NCBI GenBank assembly: GCA_017620025.1
Contig: JAFZRF010000063.1
Location: 28,584 to 92,583, forward strand
DNA length: 64,000 nt
Source of the DNA: Ruminococcus sp.
Lineage (GTDB): Bacteria > Bacillota > Clostridia > Oscillospirales > Ruminococcaceae
Direction: 5' to 3'
Part shown: positions 8,812-16,558 of the stretch, in pieces
How positions within the stretch are numbered: the stretch's first letter is position 1
Layout of the letters: each line of letters opens with the position of its first letter
Translations under genes and position numbers: made by a program
Notes under the pieces: generated by a model
What the model was told of the DNA's origin: nothing
The model's input: only the letters and a program-made list of their open reading frames with translations
Database searches by the model: none

Positions 8812-8871
8812 TACTATCGCCGTATATTGCGGTTATATATTGCCACAAGTGGCATGAACGAAGGTGTTTTG

Positions 8872-9669
8872 ATGCAGGATTCTCAAACTATAGAAATATA
8901 TCTCAGCCGTCTTGCTTCGGCTCAGGAAAACTACAGAAGGACAGCGGCTGCTGTCGGTGCTGACAAGATCTCATGCGCCGAAGAACTTGAAGCATTTGTA
9001 AAGGGCCTGGGAAAAGAGGCAGCTTTTGACATATATATATCTGACGAGAAGCATGAATGCCCATCTGCAGATGAGATAAAAGAAGTATTCCTCAGGCTTG
9101 CGGAGGAACAGAATATAAAGGTAAATGTTACTGAAGATGAATTTCTCAATCTGGTAGACAGCGGTTCACGTCTCACGGAAGACAGCAAGCCGAGAAGCCT
9201 TGTTCACCGTGACGGAGATCTTCATCCTGCCGTTCATGTATGGATAATCAAGCGTCGTGATATGGGTGTTTATGTACTTCTGCAAAAGCGTGCAGACATG
9301 AAGGATACCGACCCCGGCTGCTATGACGTTTCTGTTGCCGGTCATCTTTCGCAGGGTGATGAGTTCCGCAGTGCGGCTGTACGTGAGACAGCTGAGGAAC
9401 TCGGTGTAAAGATACACGGAAGCCAGCTGAGGCATATCGGTAACCTCAATTCGCATACTGTTACAAACGGTGTTGATGATAATGAATATGTAGCAGTGTA
9501 CATTTACCGTGAGCCGGTAGACGAGGAAGGCATTACTCTCCAGCAGGATGAAGTATCCGAAGTATGCTGGGCAGAGGTCGATGAACTCCTTGCTGTAATG
9601 GACGATGAAGACTTCCCGAACTGTATCGACGTCCGTGAACTTGTAATGATAAAGAAAGCTGTATTCTGA
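8872..9669 (+). CDS. Nudix hydrolase with N-terminal extension
   Basis: A 265-residue protein. The C-terminal part (about 115-265) is a Nudix domain with the full box GHLSQGDEFRSAAVRETAEELGV, giving the G-x5-E-x7-R-E-x-x-E-E-x-G-x pattern that binds Mg2+. The pattern preceding it (HPAVHVWIIKR ... VLLQKRADMKDTDPGCYDVSVAGH) is that of the YfcD/isopentenyl-diphosphate-isomerase-like group. Members hydrolyse nucleoside-diphosphate-linked compounds; the exact substrate is unknown. The first 110 residues are helical and unassigned. The ATG at 8872 is preceded by GAAGGTG; an ATG at 8854 is a weaker alternative. Confidence 0.85.
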   Translation: MQDSQTIEIYLSRLASAQENYRRTAAAVGADKISCAEELEAFVKGLGKEAAFDIYISDEKHECPSADEIKEVFLRLAEEQNIKVNVTEDEFLNLVDSGSRLTEDSKPRSLVHRDGDLHPAVHVWIIKRRDMGVYVLLQKRADMKDTDPGCYDVSVAGHLSQGDEFRSAAVRETAEELGVKIHGSQLRHIGNLNSHTVTNGVDDNEYVAVYIYREPVDEEGITLQQDEVSEVCWAEVDELLAVMDDEDFPNCIDVRELVMIKKAVF

Positions 9670-9670
9670 A

Positions 9671-9712
9671 ACAAACAGCGCCCCTGTACTGTCAGGGGCG
9701 CTGTTTGTTTTG
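9671..9712. terminator. Strong terminator after the Nudix gene
   Basis: A perfect 16-bp stem (9671-9686 with 9693-9708), 6-nt loop, then TT. It can also act on the convergent DUF1294 operon. Confidence 0.9.
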
Positions 9713-9740
9713 CACGCATATTATATCAGTACGTTGCTCT

Positions 9741-10049
9741 TTAAAAGATTCCGGCCTGCTTTGCAAGAAAATAGACCGCACATACATGAAGAGCGAACCC
9801 GCCGATGTTTACGAGCCAGAAATACCAGTGCTTGGTCTTGTGGCGAAATGTCTCCATGCCTAACAGTCCGCCGGCTGCTCCTCCTATCAGTCCTGCACCG
9901 AGCAGAGTTGCTTCTCTGACTCTCCACTGACCTCTCATAGCTCTTTTTTTGTCAGTCGCATACAGTATAAATGTTACGAGAGACATAAGTGCAAAGTATG
10001 CGAGAAGCGCCAGCAGAGCCATTGGTATTTCGTGTGTTGTTTCATTCAT
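9741..10049 (-). CDS. DUF1294 small membrane protein
   Basis: A 102-residue membrane protein of the DUF1294 family. It has an N-terminal hydrophobic segment (about 9-29), the diagnostic ATDKKRAMRGQWRVRE stretch (about 31-46), and two more hydrophobic segments (about 48-64 and 78-96) around GGAAGGLLGMETFRHKTKH. The function of the family is unknown. It lies 12 nt downstream of the cation-efflux gene and is co-transcribed with it. Confidence 0.88.
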   Translation of the reverse strand: MNETTHEIPMALLALLAYFALMSLVTFILYATDKKRAMRGQWRVREATLLGAGLIGGAAGGLLGMETFRHKTKHWYFWLVNIGGFALHVCAVYFLAKQAGIF

Positions 10050-10061
10050 TGTACTTCCTCC

Positions 10062-11195
10062 TTATTCGCTTACGCTGAAATCTGTGTCCAGTGTACACAG
10101 GACTGTGTGGTCGGGATATTTTTCACGAATTTCCTCAACTACATGGTCATACACGGAAATCCTGTCCTTAACCCCGAAATCAACTATCATGTCGAAATGT
10201 ATGGTATTCGTTGCTCTGTCAAGGCTGAAACCGTGTACCTGTATAACATGATCGTGTGAAAGAGCTATACCTGATATGTCATCACGTATACTGCAGAAGT
10301 CTTCGTCCTCTTCGTTCATTGCGTATATGCTCATTGCCGTAAGGATAATGCCGTGCCTGTTGTATACTTCAAGTGCAGCATTCCTCTCAAGCTGGTCTAT
10401 CTCCACGGCGGTCATTGTATGCGGTACTTCAGCATGAACTGAGCAGTTGAGTCTGTCCGGCCCGTAATCATGGAATATGATATCGAAAACTCCGTTTATC
10501 TCCGGAAACTCCATGAGGGTATCATGTACTGCAGTTACCGTTTCACGGCTTACTCTGTGACCGAGAAGATCGGAAATGGTGCCGCGAAGCATTCCGATAC
10601 CGGATTTAATGATTATGACTGATATGACAGCACCAAGCCACGCTTCAAGACTCAGCCCGGTCAAAAGGAATATTATTGCGGCAGCGAGCGTCGAGGCCGA
10701 GATGAAAACATCATTCATGGCATCAGTACCGGAGTTGATCAGAGGATCCGAATTAACCCTGATACCGGTTTTCTTGACGTATTTGCTGAGTACTATCTTG
10801 ACAACTATCGCTATACAGACTATTATCAGAGAAGCCGCAGAATAATCAGGTGTCTGCGGGGATATTATCTTCTTTATCGACTCAACGAGCGAGGTGATAC
10901 CTGCATAGAGTATGATGACAGCTATTACCATAGCGCTCAGGTACTCAGCCCTGCCGTGTCCCCAGGGGTGTTCCTTGTCAGGCTGTTTGCCTGCGAGCTT
11001 GGTACCGATTATCGTTATGATCGATGAACCTGCATCACTGAGATTGTTTACAGCATCAAGAGTAATGGCGATAGAGTGGGATATAAGACCTACAGTCGCC
11101 TTGAAGGCCGACAGAAAGATATTGGCTGCTATTCCGATGATACTTGTGCGTATTATGGTCCTGTCCCTGTTTTCGGCTTGCGGAGTATCCGGCAT
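10062..11195 (-). CDS. Cation diffusion facilitator (CDF) family transporter
   Basis: A 377-residue metal/proton antiporter of the CDF family, which exports divalent cations such as Zn, Mn or Fe. The membrane domain (about residues 15-210) carries the first metal site on helix 2 (DAVNNLSDAGSS) and the second on helix 5 (SGTDAMNDVF). The cytosolic domain (about 215-300) has the typical HDYGPDRLNCSVHAEVP region. A further about 75-residue domain follows (about 300-375), making it longer than a minimal CDF protein. The start follows AAAGGGGG 8 nt upstream. It is the first gene of an operon with DUF1294. Confidence 0.9.
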   Translation of the reverse strand: MPDTPQAENRDRTIIRTSIIGIAANIFLSAFKATVGLISHSIAITLDAVNNLSDAGSSIITIIGTKLAGKQPDKEHPWGHGRAEYLSAMVIAVIILYAGITSLVESIKKIISPQTPDYSAASLIIVCIAIVVKIVLSKYVKKTGIRVNSDPLINSGTDAMNDVFISASTLAAAIIFLLTGLSLEAWLGAVISVIIIKSGIGMLRGTISDLLGHRVSRETVTAVHDTLMEFPEINGVFDIIFHDYGPDRLNCSVHAEVPHTMTAVEIDQLERNAALEVYNRHGIILTAMSIYAMNEEDEDFCSIRDDISGIALSHDHVIQVHGFSLDRATNTIHFDMIVDFGVKDRISVYDHVVEEIREKYPDHTVLCTLDTDFSVSE

Positions 11196-11234
11196 GGATA
11201 AGCCCCCTTTACAATAATGATACTGACTTTATAC

Positions 11235-11263
11235 ATTATATCATATCCGGATGTATTCTGCAA
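11235..11263 (-). promoter_or_regulatory. Promoter of the CDF-DUF1294 operon
   Basis: Minus strand TTGCAG (11263-11258), 17-bp spacer, TATAAT (11240-11235). Confidence 0.7.
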
Positions 11264-11340
11264 TAAGAAAAGCAAAACTTTTTATCCGGCATATAATAAT
11301 GTATGGAATGATCCATAGATATGCAGAAAGGAAAAATGAT

Positions 11341-12078
11341 ATGCCTAAGGTATTTCTCAGCCCCTCGACCCAGGAATGGAATGAATACGTATCCGGCGGC
11401 AACGAGGAGTTATATATGAATCTTTTAGCGGACAGACTTGAACCCTATCTCCGCTCCTGCGGTATAGCCTTTGTCCGGAACGACCCGTCAAGAAACGTAC
11501 AGGGAGCCATAGCGGATTCCAATGCCGGCAGCTATGATGTTCATCTTGCCCTCCACAGCAACGCCGCTCCGGAAAATCTCTCCGGACGACTCAGGGGAGT
11601 GGATATCTATTTCGCACCGGCAAGCAGCTTCAGCGAGAAACTCGCAAACATCATAGCAAATAATATGAAGGCGATATATCCGCTGCCGGATAAGGTGCAG
11701 GCTGTTCCTACGACATTCCTCGGTGAAGTGCTTCGTACAAAGGCAGTGGCAGTACTGGCAGAGATAGGATATCACGACAACTACGCTGACGAGGCTTGGC
11801 TGAAAAGCAGCCTTGAAGCGATTGCAAAAAACCTTGCACGATCTCTGTGTGATTACTTCGGTATACCGTTCATACAACCCTCAGCCGTCCGGTGGGGGAC
11901 TGTAGTCACGGACGGCTCAGGGCTCAATATCCGCAGTTACCCTTCTCTGAGCGGAAAGATCATAGGTTCTGTACCGGCCGGAAGTACGGTTATGATAAGC
12001 GGCGAGACGGATGGATGGTATGTTGTCGGCTATAACGGCATCACAGGTTATTCGAGCAGCGACTATATAATCATCTGA
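11341..12078 (+). CDS. N-acetylmuramoyl-L-alanine amidase (amidase_3) with SH3-like domain
   Basis: A 245-residue protein with an amidase_3 domain (about 3-175) and a bacterial SH3 domain (about 182-245, GLNIRSYPSLSGKIIGSVPAG). Amidase_3 enzymes cut the bond between N-acetylmuramic acid and the stem peptide. It belongs to the subgroup that opens with VFLSPSTQ instead of the classical GHGG; candidate zinc/catalytic residues are in GGNEE, HLALHSNA and EIGYHDN. No signal peptide is present, as in phage or non-classically exported lysins. An in-frame ATG exists at 11251, but the ATG at 11341 has the RBS AGAAAGGA and gives the conserved opening. A TATAAT box is at 11292-11297 without a clear -35. 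Confidence 0.85.
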   Translation: MPKVFLSPSTQEWNEYVSGGNEELYMNLLADRLEPYLRSCGIAFVRNDPSRNVQGAIADSNAGSYDVHLALHSNAAPENLSGRLRGVDIYFAPASSFSEKLANIIANNMKAIYPLPDKVQAVPTTFLGEVLRTKAVAVLAEIGYHDNYADEAWLKSSLEAIAKNLARSLCDYFGIPFIQPSAVRWGTVVTDGSGLNIRSYPSLSGKIIGSVPAGSTVMISGETDGWYVVGYNGITGYSSSDYIII

Positions 12079-12082
12079 GACA

Positions 12083-12115
12083 ACGGGCAGCATAAGCTGT
12101 CCGTACATATTTTTT
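12083..12115 (+). terminator. Terminator of the amidase gene
   Basis: Stem ACGG-g-CAGC / GCTG-t-CCGT (one G-T position) with loop ATAA, followed by a T-rich run (TTTTTT at 12110-12115). Confidence 0.7.
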
Positions 12116-12187
12116 ATGATAATTGTAGAAATCATTACTAATTTATCATGTTTCATCGCTTTTTACACCATTTCTACAAATAGTGTG

Positions 12188-12216
12188 TTGACGTCATTTA
12201 GTTAAAATGTTAGAAT
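12188..12216 (+). promoter_or_regulatory. Promoter of the GH95 gene
   Basis: TTGACG (12188-12193), 17-bp spacer, TAGAAT (12211-12216), about 100 nt before the GH95 start. Confidence 0.7.
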
Positions 12217-12317
12217 TATATTTGTAAGATGGGATATGTATGTACATAATCACCATCTGAATAAAGAAAGATCAGGTATCCCTCTCTTTGATGCCTGAAA
12301 GAAATGGAGTTGGGTCT

Positions 12318-15300
12318 ATGAAAAAAAACAGAAGGATCATTGCGGCTTTTACCGCAGCCTGCATGGTCCTGCCGCTGAGTACGGGTATCCCTCCGGCAGA
12401 GGAGCAGGCCGTACAGGCCGCAGATGCCTACAGTCATGATGACGATCTTGTTATGTGGTACACCGGACAGGCAGGTACCCACAACACTGACAACGCATGG
12501 GACAACAGTGAATCGTTTTACAAGGCGCTGCCTGTAGGAAACGGACGTATCGGCGGTATGGTCTACGGCAACTGTCCCGAAGAAATTATCGACATCAATG
12601 AATGCACAGTATGGAGCTCCGGCCCCGGCAACAACAACCATGAGGGAGCAGCCAACTACCTCAAGGAAGCACAGGACCTTCTTAAAGCCGGAAAGTACAA
12701 TGAAGCCAACAGCCTTATCGGTCAGAGAATGATCGGCGGCGGCGAGGCTAAGTATCAGATGGTCGGCGCACTGAAGTTCAATTTCGGACATGAGAATCCC
12801 GGAGACTACAGGCGTGAGCTTGACATGAACGACGCAGTCACCCGTACAACCTACACTTACGGCGGTAAGAAATACACCCGTGAGACCTTTGTAAGCCACC
12901 CCGATCAGGTCATGGTCACAAGGATAACCTGTGATACTCCCGGTTCGGTATCTCTCACAGCAGGCTATGACAATATCCTCAACGGAGGAGTTACAACCGA
13001 CGGCAATGATACACTTGTTGCCAACGGGCACGGAAGTGAAGACCTGTGGATACCCGGTGCAGTATACTTCTCCACACGAAGCAAATTCATACCCGAGAAC
13101 GGCAGAGTAAGCGCAGGCGACGGTAAGGTCAGAGTATCCGATGCGGATTCGGTGCTGATAATCACCTCGGTACGAACGAACTTCATCGACTACAAGACCT
13201 GCAACGGTGACGAAAAGGGCGATGCTGCCAAGGACATCAAGGCTGCCGAAGGCAAGACCTACGAAGAACTCTACAATGCACACAAGGCTGACTATCAGGA
13301 GCTCTTCAAGAGAGTTGACGTCGATCTCGGCGGAGACAGCAGCGTTACAAATTCCAAGACAGTAGATAAGCGTATACAGGAATTCGGCCGTACCGATGAT
13401 CCTAAGATGGTCAAGACTCTCTTCCAGTACGGCAGATATCTTATGATAAGCGCATCCCGTGATGCACAGCCTATGAACCTGCAGGGCATATGGAACAAGT
13501 ATTCCTCACCCGCATGGGGAAGTAAGGCTACAACGAACATAAACTACGAAATGAATTACTGGCCGGCTATGACGACGAACCTTGAGGAGTGCTTCCAGCC
13601 TTTCGTAAACAAGGCTAAGGATCTCCAGTACGCCGGAAACGAGACAGCAAGAGTTCAGTACGGCATCTCAGATGGCTGGGTACTCCACCACAATACCGAT
13701 CTCTGGAACCGTACAGGCCCGATTGACGGCACATGGGGTATGTGGCCGGTTGGCGGTGCATGGGTATCGAATATGCTCTATGACGCATACCGCTTCAATC
13801 AGAACGAGGAATACTTAGAGGATATCTACCCTGTCATCAAGGGCAGTGCCTCCTTCCTCAACGAGCTGATGATACCGGTCGAGATAAACGGACAGACCTA
13901 TATGGCGATAAGTCCGAGTACCTCTCCGGAGATCAATCTCCCTCAGTATCCGGATGCCAGCTGTGATCAGAGCGTTACAATGGATAACGGCATAGCCCGT
14001 GAGCTTTTCAAGGGAGTTGCAGAAGCCTCCGAGATACTCGGCAAGGACTCAACGCTCCGTGACCAGCTCAATTCCAAGCTCACCCTGATCCGTCCGGAGA
14101 CGATAGGTAAGTGGGGACAGATTCAGGAATGGGCTCAGGACTGGGATAATCAGAACGAGAAGCACAGACATATCTCCCATATGTACGCTCTCTATCCCGG
14201 CTTTGAGATAACTCCCGAGGATAACCCGACTACAGCTGCTGCAGCTGCAAAGTCCCTCAATGCAAGAGGAGATGACGGTACAGGCTGGTCTGAGGCCTGG
14301 AAGCTCAACTGCTGGGCAAGGCTTGAGGACGGAGCTCATGCCTATAACCTCATCAAGCTGCTCATCACTCCCGTAGGAAACAGCGGACGTCTGTACGACA
14401 ACCTCTGGGATGCTCATCCGCCTTTCCAGATAGACGGAAACTTCGGCTTTACCTCCGGTGTTGCTGAGATGCTCCTGCAGAGCCAGAACGACGTAATAAA
14501 TCTTCTTCCCGCACTTCCCTCACAGTGGTCCGACGGCCATGCAAACGGTCTCCGTGCAAGAGGCAACTTTGAAGTAAGCGAGATGTACTGGTCTGACGGC
14601 GCACTCGATTCAGTTACCATACACTCCGGCTCAGGCGGTATCTGTACAGTAAGATACGCCGGTACAGAGATCAGCTTCAATACAGAAGCAGGCAAGGACT
14701 ACACTCTTGACGGCGCTCTTCATTTTGCAGGAGCAGGCACAGAAATGGTTAACCTCGCCTACAACAAGAAGGTAACAGCATCCGGCGAGGAGTCAGGGGA
14801 GACAGCTGCAATGGCAGTTGACGGCAGCGACGCTACCAAGTGGTGTCACATTGACGGTCTCGGCGGAGAGTGGATACAGGTCGACCTCGGCGAGGTCTGC
14901 GATATCAGCCGCTGGGTGATCAAGTTTGCCGGCGTAAGTGAGAACATCAAATTCAACGCCCGTGATTTCAAACTCGAAGCCAGCACAGACGGCGACAGCT
15001 GGACGGAGATATCCGATGTATACGGCAATACCAAGACTGTATGCGGAAGAAATATCGATGCCGTTTCCGCACGCTATGTAAAGCTAACTATCAATACAGC
15101 AACCCAGTCCGACGACGGCGGTGCAAGAGTATATGAGATAGAACTCTGGGGCGGCGGCGTGAACGGCGCACCTCCTCCGGCAAAGACACCATATGTCAAG
15201 ACAGGCGGAGCGTCCTTCGGCTTCAAGCACGGTGAGATACGCAAGGACGACGAAGACGGAACATCTATCGGCTATATAACAGACGGCAGCTATACCGTTT

Positions 15301-15764
15301 ACCGCAATATGGACTTCGAGTCCGGCGCAGAAGGCTTCCGTGTAAGTGCAGCGAGCGCAACTGAGGGCGGCACTATCGAGATACGCACAGGCAGTGCAAA
15401 GGGTACTCTCATCGGAACCTGCAGGATAACCGGCACAGACGGCTGGGGCGAGTATCAGGAATTCACCTGTGATACAGAACTGTGTACAGGAGTACAGGAT
15501 ATTTATCTTGTATACCGCGGCGATGACGGCTACCTCTTCAACGTAAAGGATTTCGATTTCTACGGTATAAAGGGCGACGTTACCTGTGACCGCAGTCTTG
15601 ATGCCTTCGATATGGTATTCTACCGCAGACTTCTCACGAACGAAACGGAGTTCAAAGGACTTGCTCTTTCCAATTCCGATATGAACGGCGATGCCAAGAC
15701 GGATGTAGCAGATGCAGTAAAGCTGCAAAGGTATCTGCTTGGTATGCCTGATAAGGCAGCATGA
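12318..15764 (+). CDS. GH95 family glycosidase with CBM32-like, CBM6/35-like and dockerin modules
   Basis: A 1148-residue secreted enzyme: signal peptide (about 1-33), GH95 module (about 42-800), F5/8-type (CBM32-like) module (about 805-945, MAVDGSDATKWCH), a second beta-sandwich module of CBM6/35 type (about 965-1085), and a dockerin (about 1088-1145) with loops DVTCDRSLDAFD and DMNGDAKTDVAD. GH95 enzymes are inverting alpha-1,2-L-fucosidases or alpha-L-galactosidases; the catalytic Asn pair is expected in TNINYEMNYWP. Its likely substrates are fucosyl or galactosyl decorations on plant xyloglucan. The frame opens at 12288, but the ATG at 12318 has GGAG 8 nt upstream and starts the signal peptide. 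It is monocistronic. The dockerin belongs to the FD..RRxL class shared with the esterase and GH11 proteins here, unlike that of GH48. Confidence 0.92.
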   Translation: MKKNRRIIAAFTAACMVLPLSTGIPPAEEQAVQAADAYSHDDDLVMWYTGQAGTHNTDNAWDNSESFYKALPVGNGRIGGMVYGNCPEEIIDINECTVWSSGPGNNNHEGAANYLKEAQDLLKAGKYNEANSLIGQRMIGGGEAKYQMVGALKFNFGHENPGDYRRELDMNDAVTRTTYTYGGKKYTRETFVSHPDQVMVTRITCDTPGSVSLTAGYDNILNGGVTTDGNDTLVANGHGSEDLWIPGAVYFSTRSKFIPENGRVSAGDGKVRVSDADSVLIITSVRTNFIDYKTCNGDEKGDAAKDIKAAEGKTYEELYNAHKADYQELFKRVDVDLGGDSSVTNSKTVDKRIQEFGRTDDPKMVKTLFQYGRYLMISASRDAQPMNLQGIWNKYSSPAWGSKATTNINYEMNYWPAMTTNLEECFQPFVNKAKDLQYAGNETARVQYGISDGWVLHHNTDLWNRTGPIDGTWGMWPVGGAWVSNMLYDAYRFNQNEEYLEDIYPVIKGSASFLNELMIPVEINGQTYMAISPSTSPEINLPQYPDASCDQSVTMDNGIARELFKGVAEASEILGKDSTLRDQLNSKLTLIRPETIGKWGQIQEWAQDWDNQNEKHRHISHMYALYPGFEITPEDNPTTAAAAAKSLNARGDDGTGWSEAWKLNCWARLEDGAHAYNLIKLLITPVGNSGRLYDNLWDAHPPFQIDGNFGFTSGVAEMLLQSQNDVINLLPALPSQWSDGHANGLRARGNFEVSEMYWSDGALDSVTIHSGSGGICTVRYAGTEISFNTEAGKDYTLDGALHFAGAGTEMVNLAYNKKVTASGEESGETAAMAVDGSDATKWCHIDGLGGEWIQVDLGEVCDISRWVIKFAGVSENIKFNARDFKLEASTDGDSWTEISDVYGNTKTVCGRNIDAVSARYVKLTINTATQSDDGGARVYEIELWGGGVNGAPPPAKTPYVKTGGASFGFKHGEIRKDDEDGTSIGYITDGSYTVYRNMDFESGAEGFRVSAASATEGGTIEIRTGSAKGTLIGTCRITGTDGWGEYQEFTCDTELCTGVQDIYLVYRGDDGYLFNVKDFDFYGIKGDVTCDRSLDAFDMVFYRRLLTNETEFKGLALSNSDMNGDAKTDVADAVKLQRYLLGMPDKAA

Positions 15765-15768
15765 TATA

Positions 15769-15794
15769 AACAGGGGCAGGAAACTGCCCCTGTT
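15769..15794 (+). terminator. Terminator of the GH95 gene
   Basis: Perfect 11-bp stem AACAGGGGCAG / CTGCCCCTGTT with a GAAA tetraloop; the following T-tract is weak (ACTCTTTG). Confidence 0.8.
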
Positions 15795-15963
15795 ACTCTT
15801 TGTATCGGATTATAAAGAGGCTTAGCTCCTATAGCAGAGTTGAGCGGCAGCGCTTGTTCTGAAGAAATGTGAATATTCTGTAAACAATCAGGGCTTTTAA
15901 GGAATTCTTTATGAATATGATGTATCATAAAATAGAAGATAACATACATAGGAGATGTTGATA

Positions 15964-16413
15964 ATGAGCGGAACTGTAAAAAAAGTGCTGATCGGAGGGA
16001 TCCTTCTTGCTATCCTGCTCTTCGGCGGTGTTTTTCTTTCAATAATAATGCAGGTTGATAAACCTGCCGATTATGAGAAGTACAACCTTGCTGATGATAT
16101 TTCAGTCGAGGTGGAGGATAACGGCGATGTATACCTTGTAAGACGAAACAAGGCCGCTTCTCTGATATTCATTTTTTCATACGTGCGTTACAGCCACGGC
16201 GAATACGATTATGCTAACAAAAAGAATATGAAGGAAGCCGTAGGATTCGGCGTTGAGCTTGCGGTCAACCGTGCAGTCGATACAATGAACTGCGTATCAG
16301 TATCGAAGCCGAACAAGACCTTCCTGTTCAATACAGAGGAATACCCGAAGATCAAGGAGGTATTCTACTATTCCGAACAGACCGGCAAGGAATACCCTAT
16401 ATGGAGCAAATGA
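15964..16413 (+). CDS. Hypothetical membrane-anchored protein
   Basis: A 149-residue protein with one N-terminal membrane segment (about 6-28, VLIGGILLAILLFGGVFLSIIM) and a polar extracytoplasmic or cytoplasmic tail. It resembles no family I recognise. The ATG at 15955 overlaps the RBS, so I use the ATG at 15964, which sits 7 nt after AGGAGATG. It is a single-gene unit ended by a strong hairpin. Confidence 0.65.
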   Translation: MSGTVKKVLIGGILLAILLFGGVFLSIIMQVDKPADYEKYNLADDISVEVEDNGDVYLVRRNKAASLIFIFSYVRYSHGEYDYANKKNMKEAVGFGVELAVNRAVDTMNCVSVSKPNKTFLFNTEEYPKIKEVFYYSEQTGKEYPIWSK

Positions 16414-16426
16414 TACTTTACACAAT

Positions 16427-16454
16427 AAAAAGTCCGCAGAAATGCGGACTTTTT
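16427..16454 (+). terminator. Terminator
   Basis: 12-bp stem (AAAAAGTCCGCA / TGCGGACTTTTT) with a GAAA loop, T-run contained in the right arm. Confidence 0.88.
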
Positions 16455-16494
16455 GATGTAATAATGAATTGCAACGCATCATCGGTCATAGGTG

Positions 16495-16523
16495 TTGACT
16501 TCTCCGGTTTAATGTGGTATAAT
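16495..16523 (+). promoter_or_regulatory. Sigma-A promoter of the isomerase-synthetase fusion gene
   Basis: TTGACT (16495-16500), 17-bp spacer, TATAAT (16518-16523). The leader is about 30 nt. Confidence 0.85.
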
Positions 16524-16558
16524 ATAGCGTATATTTTATAAGAAAAGGAATGATCAAT

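Noticed and set aside
12216-13283. A 355-codon minus-strand frame opposite the GH95 gene
   Set aside because: The plus strand encodes an unmistakable GH95 module; the antisense frame is Val/Cys-rich with no domain and no RBS.
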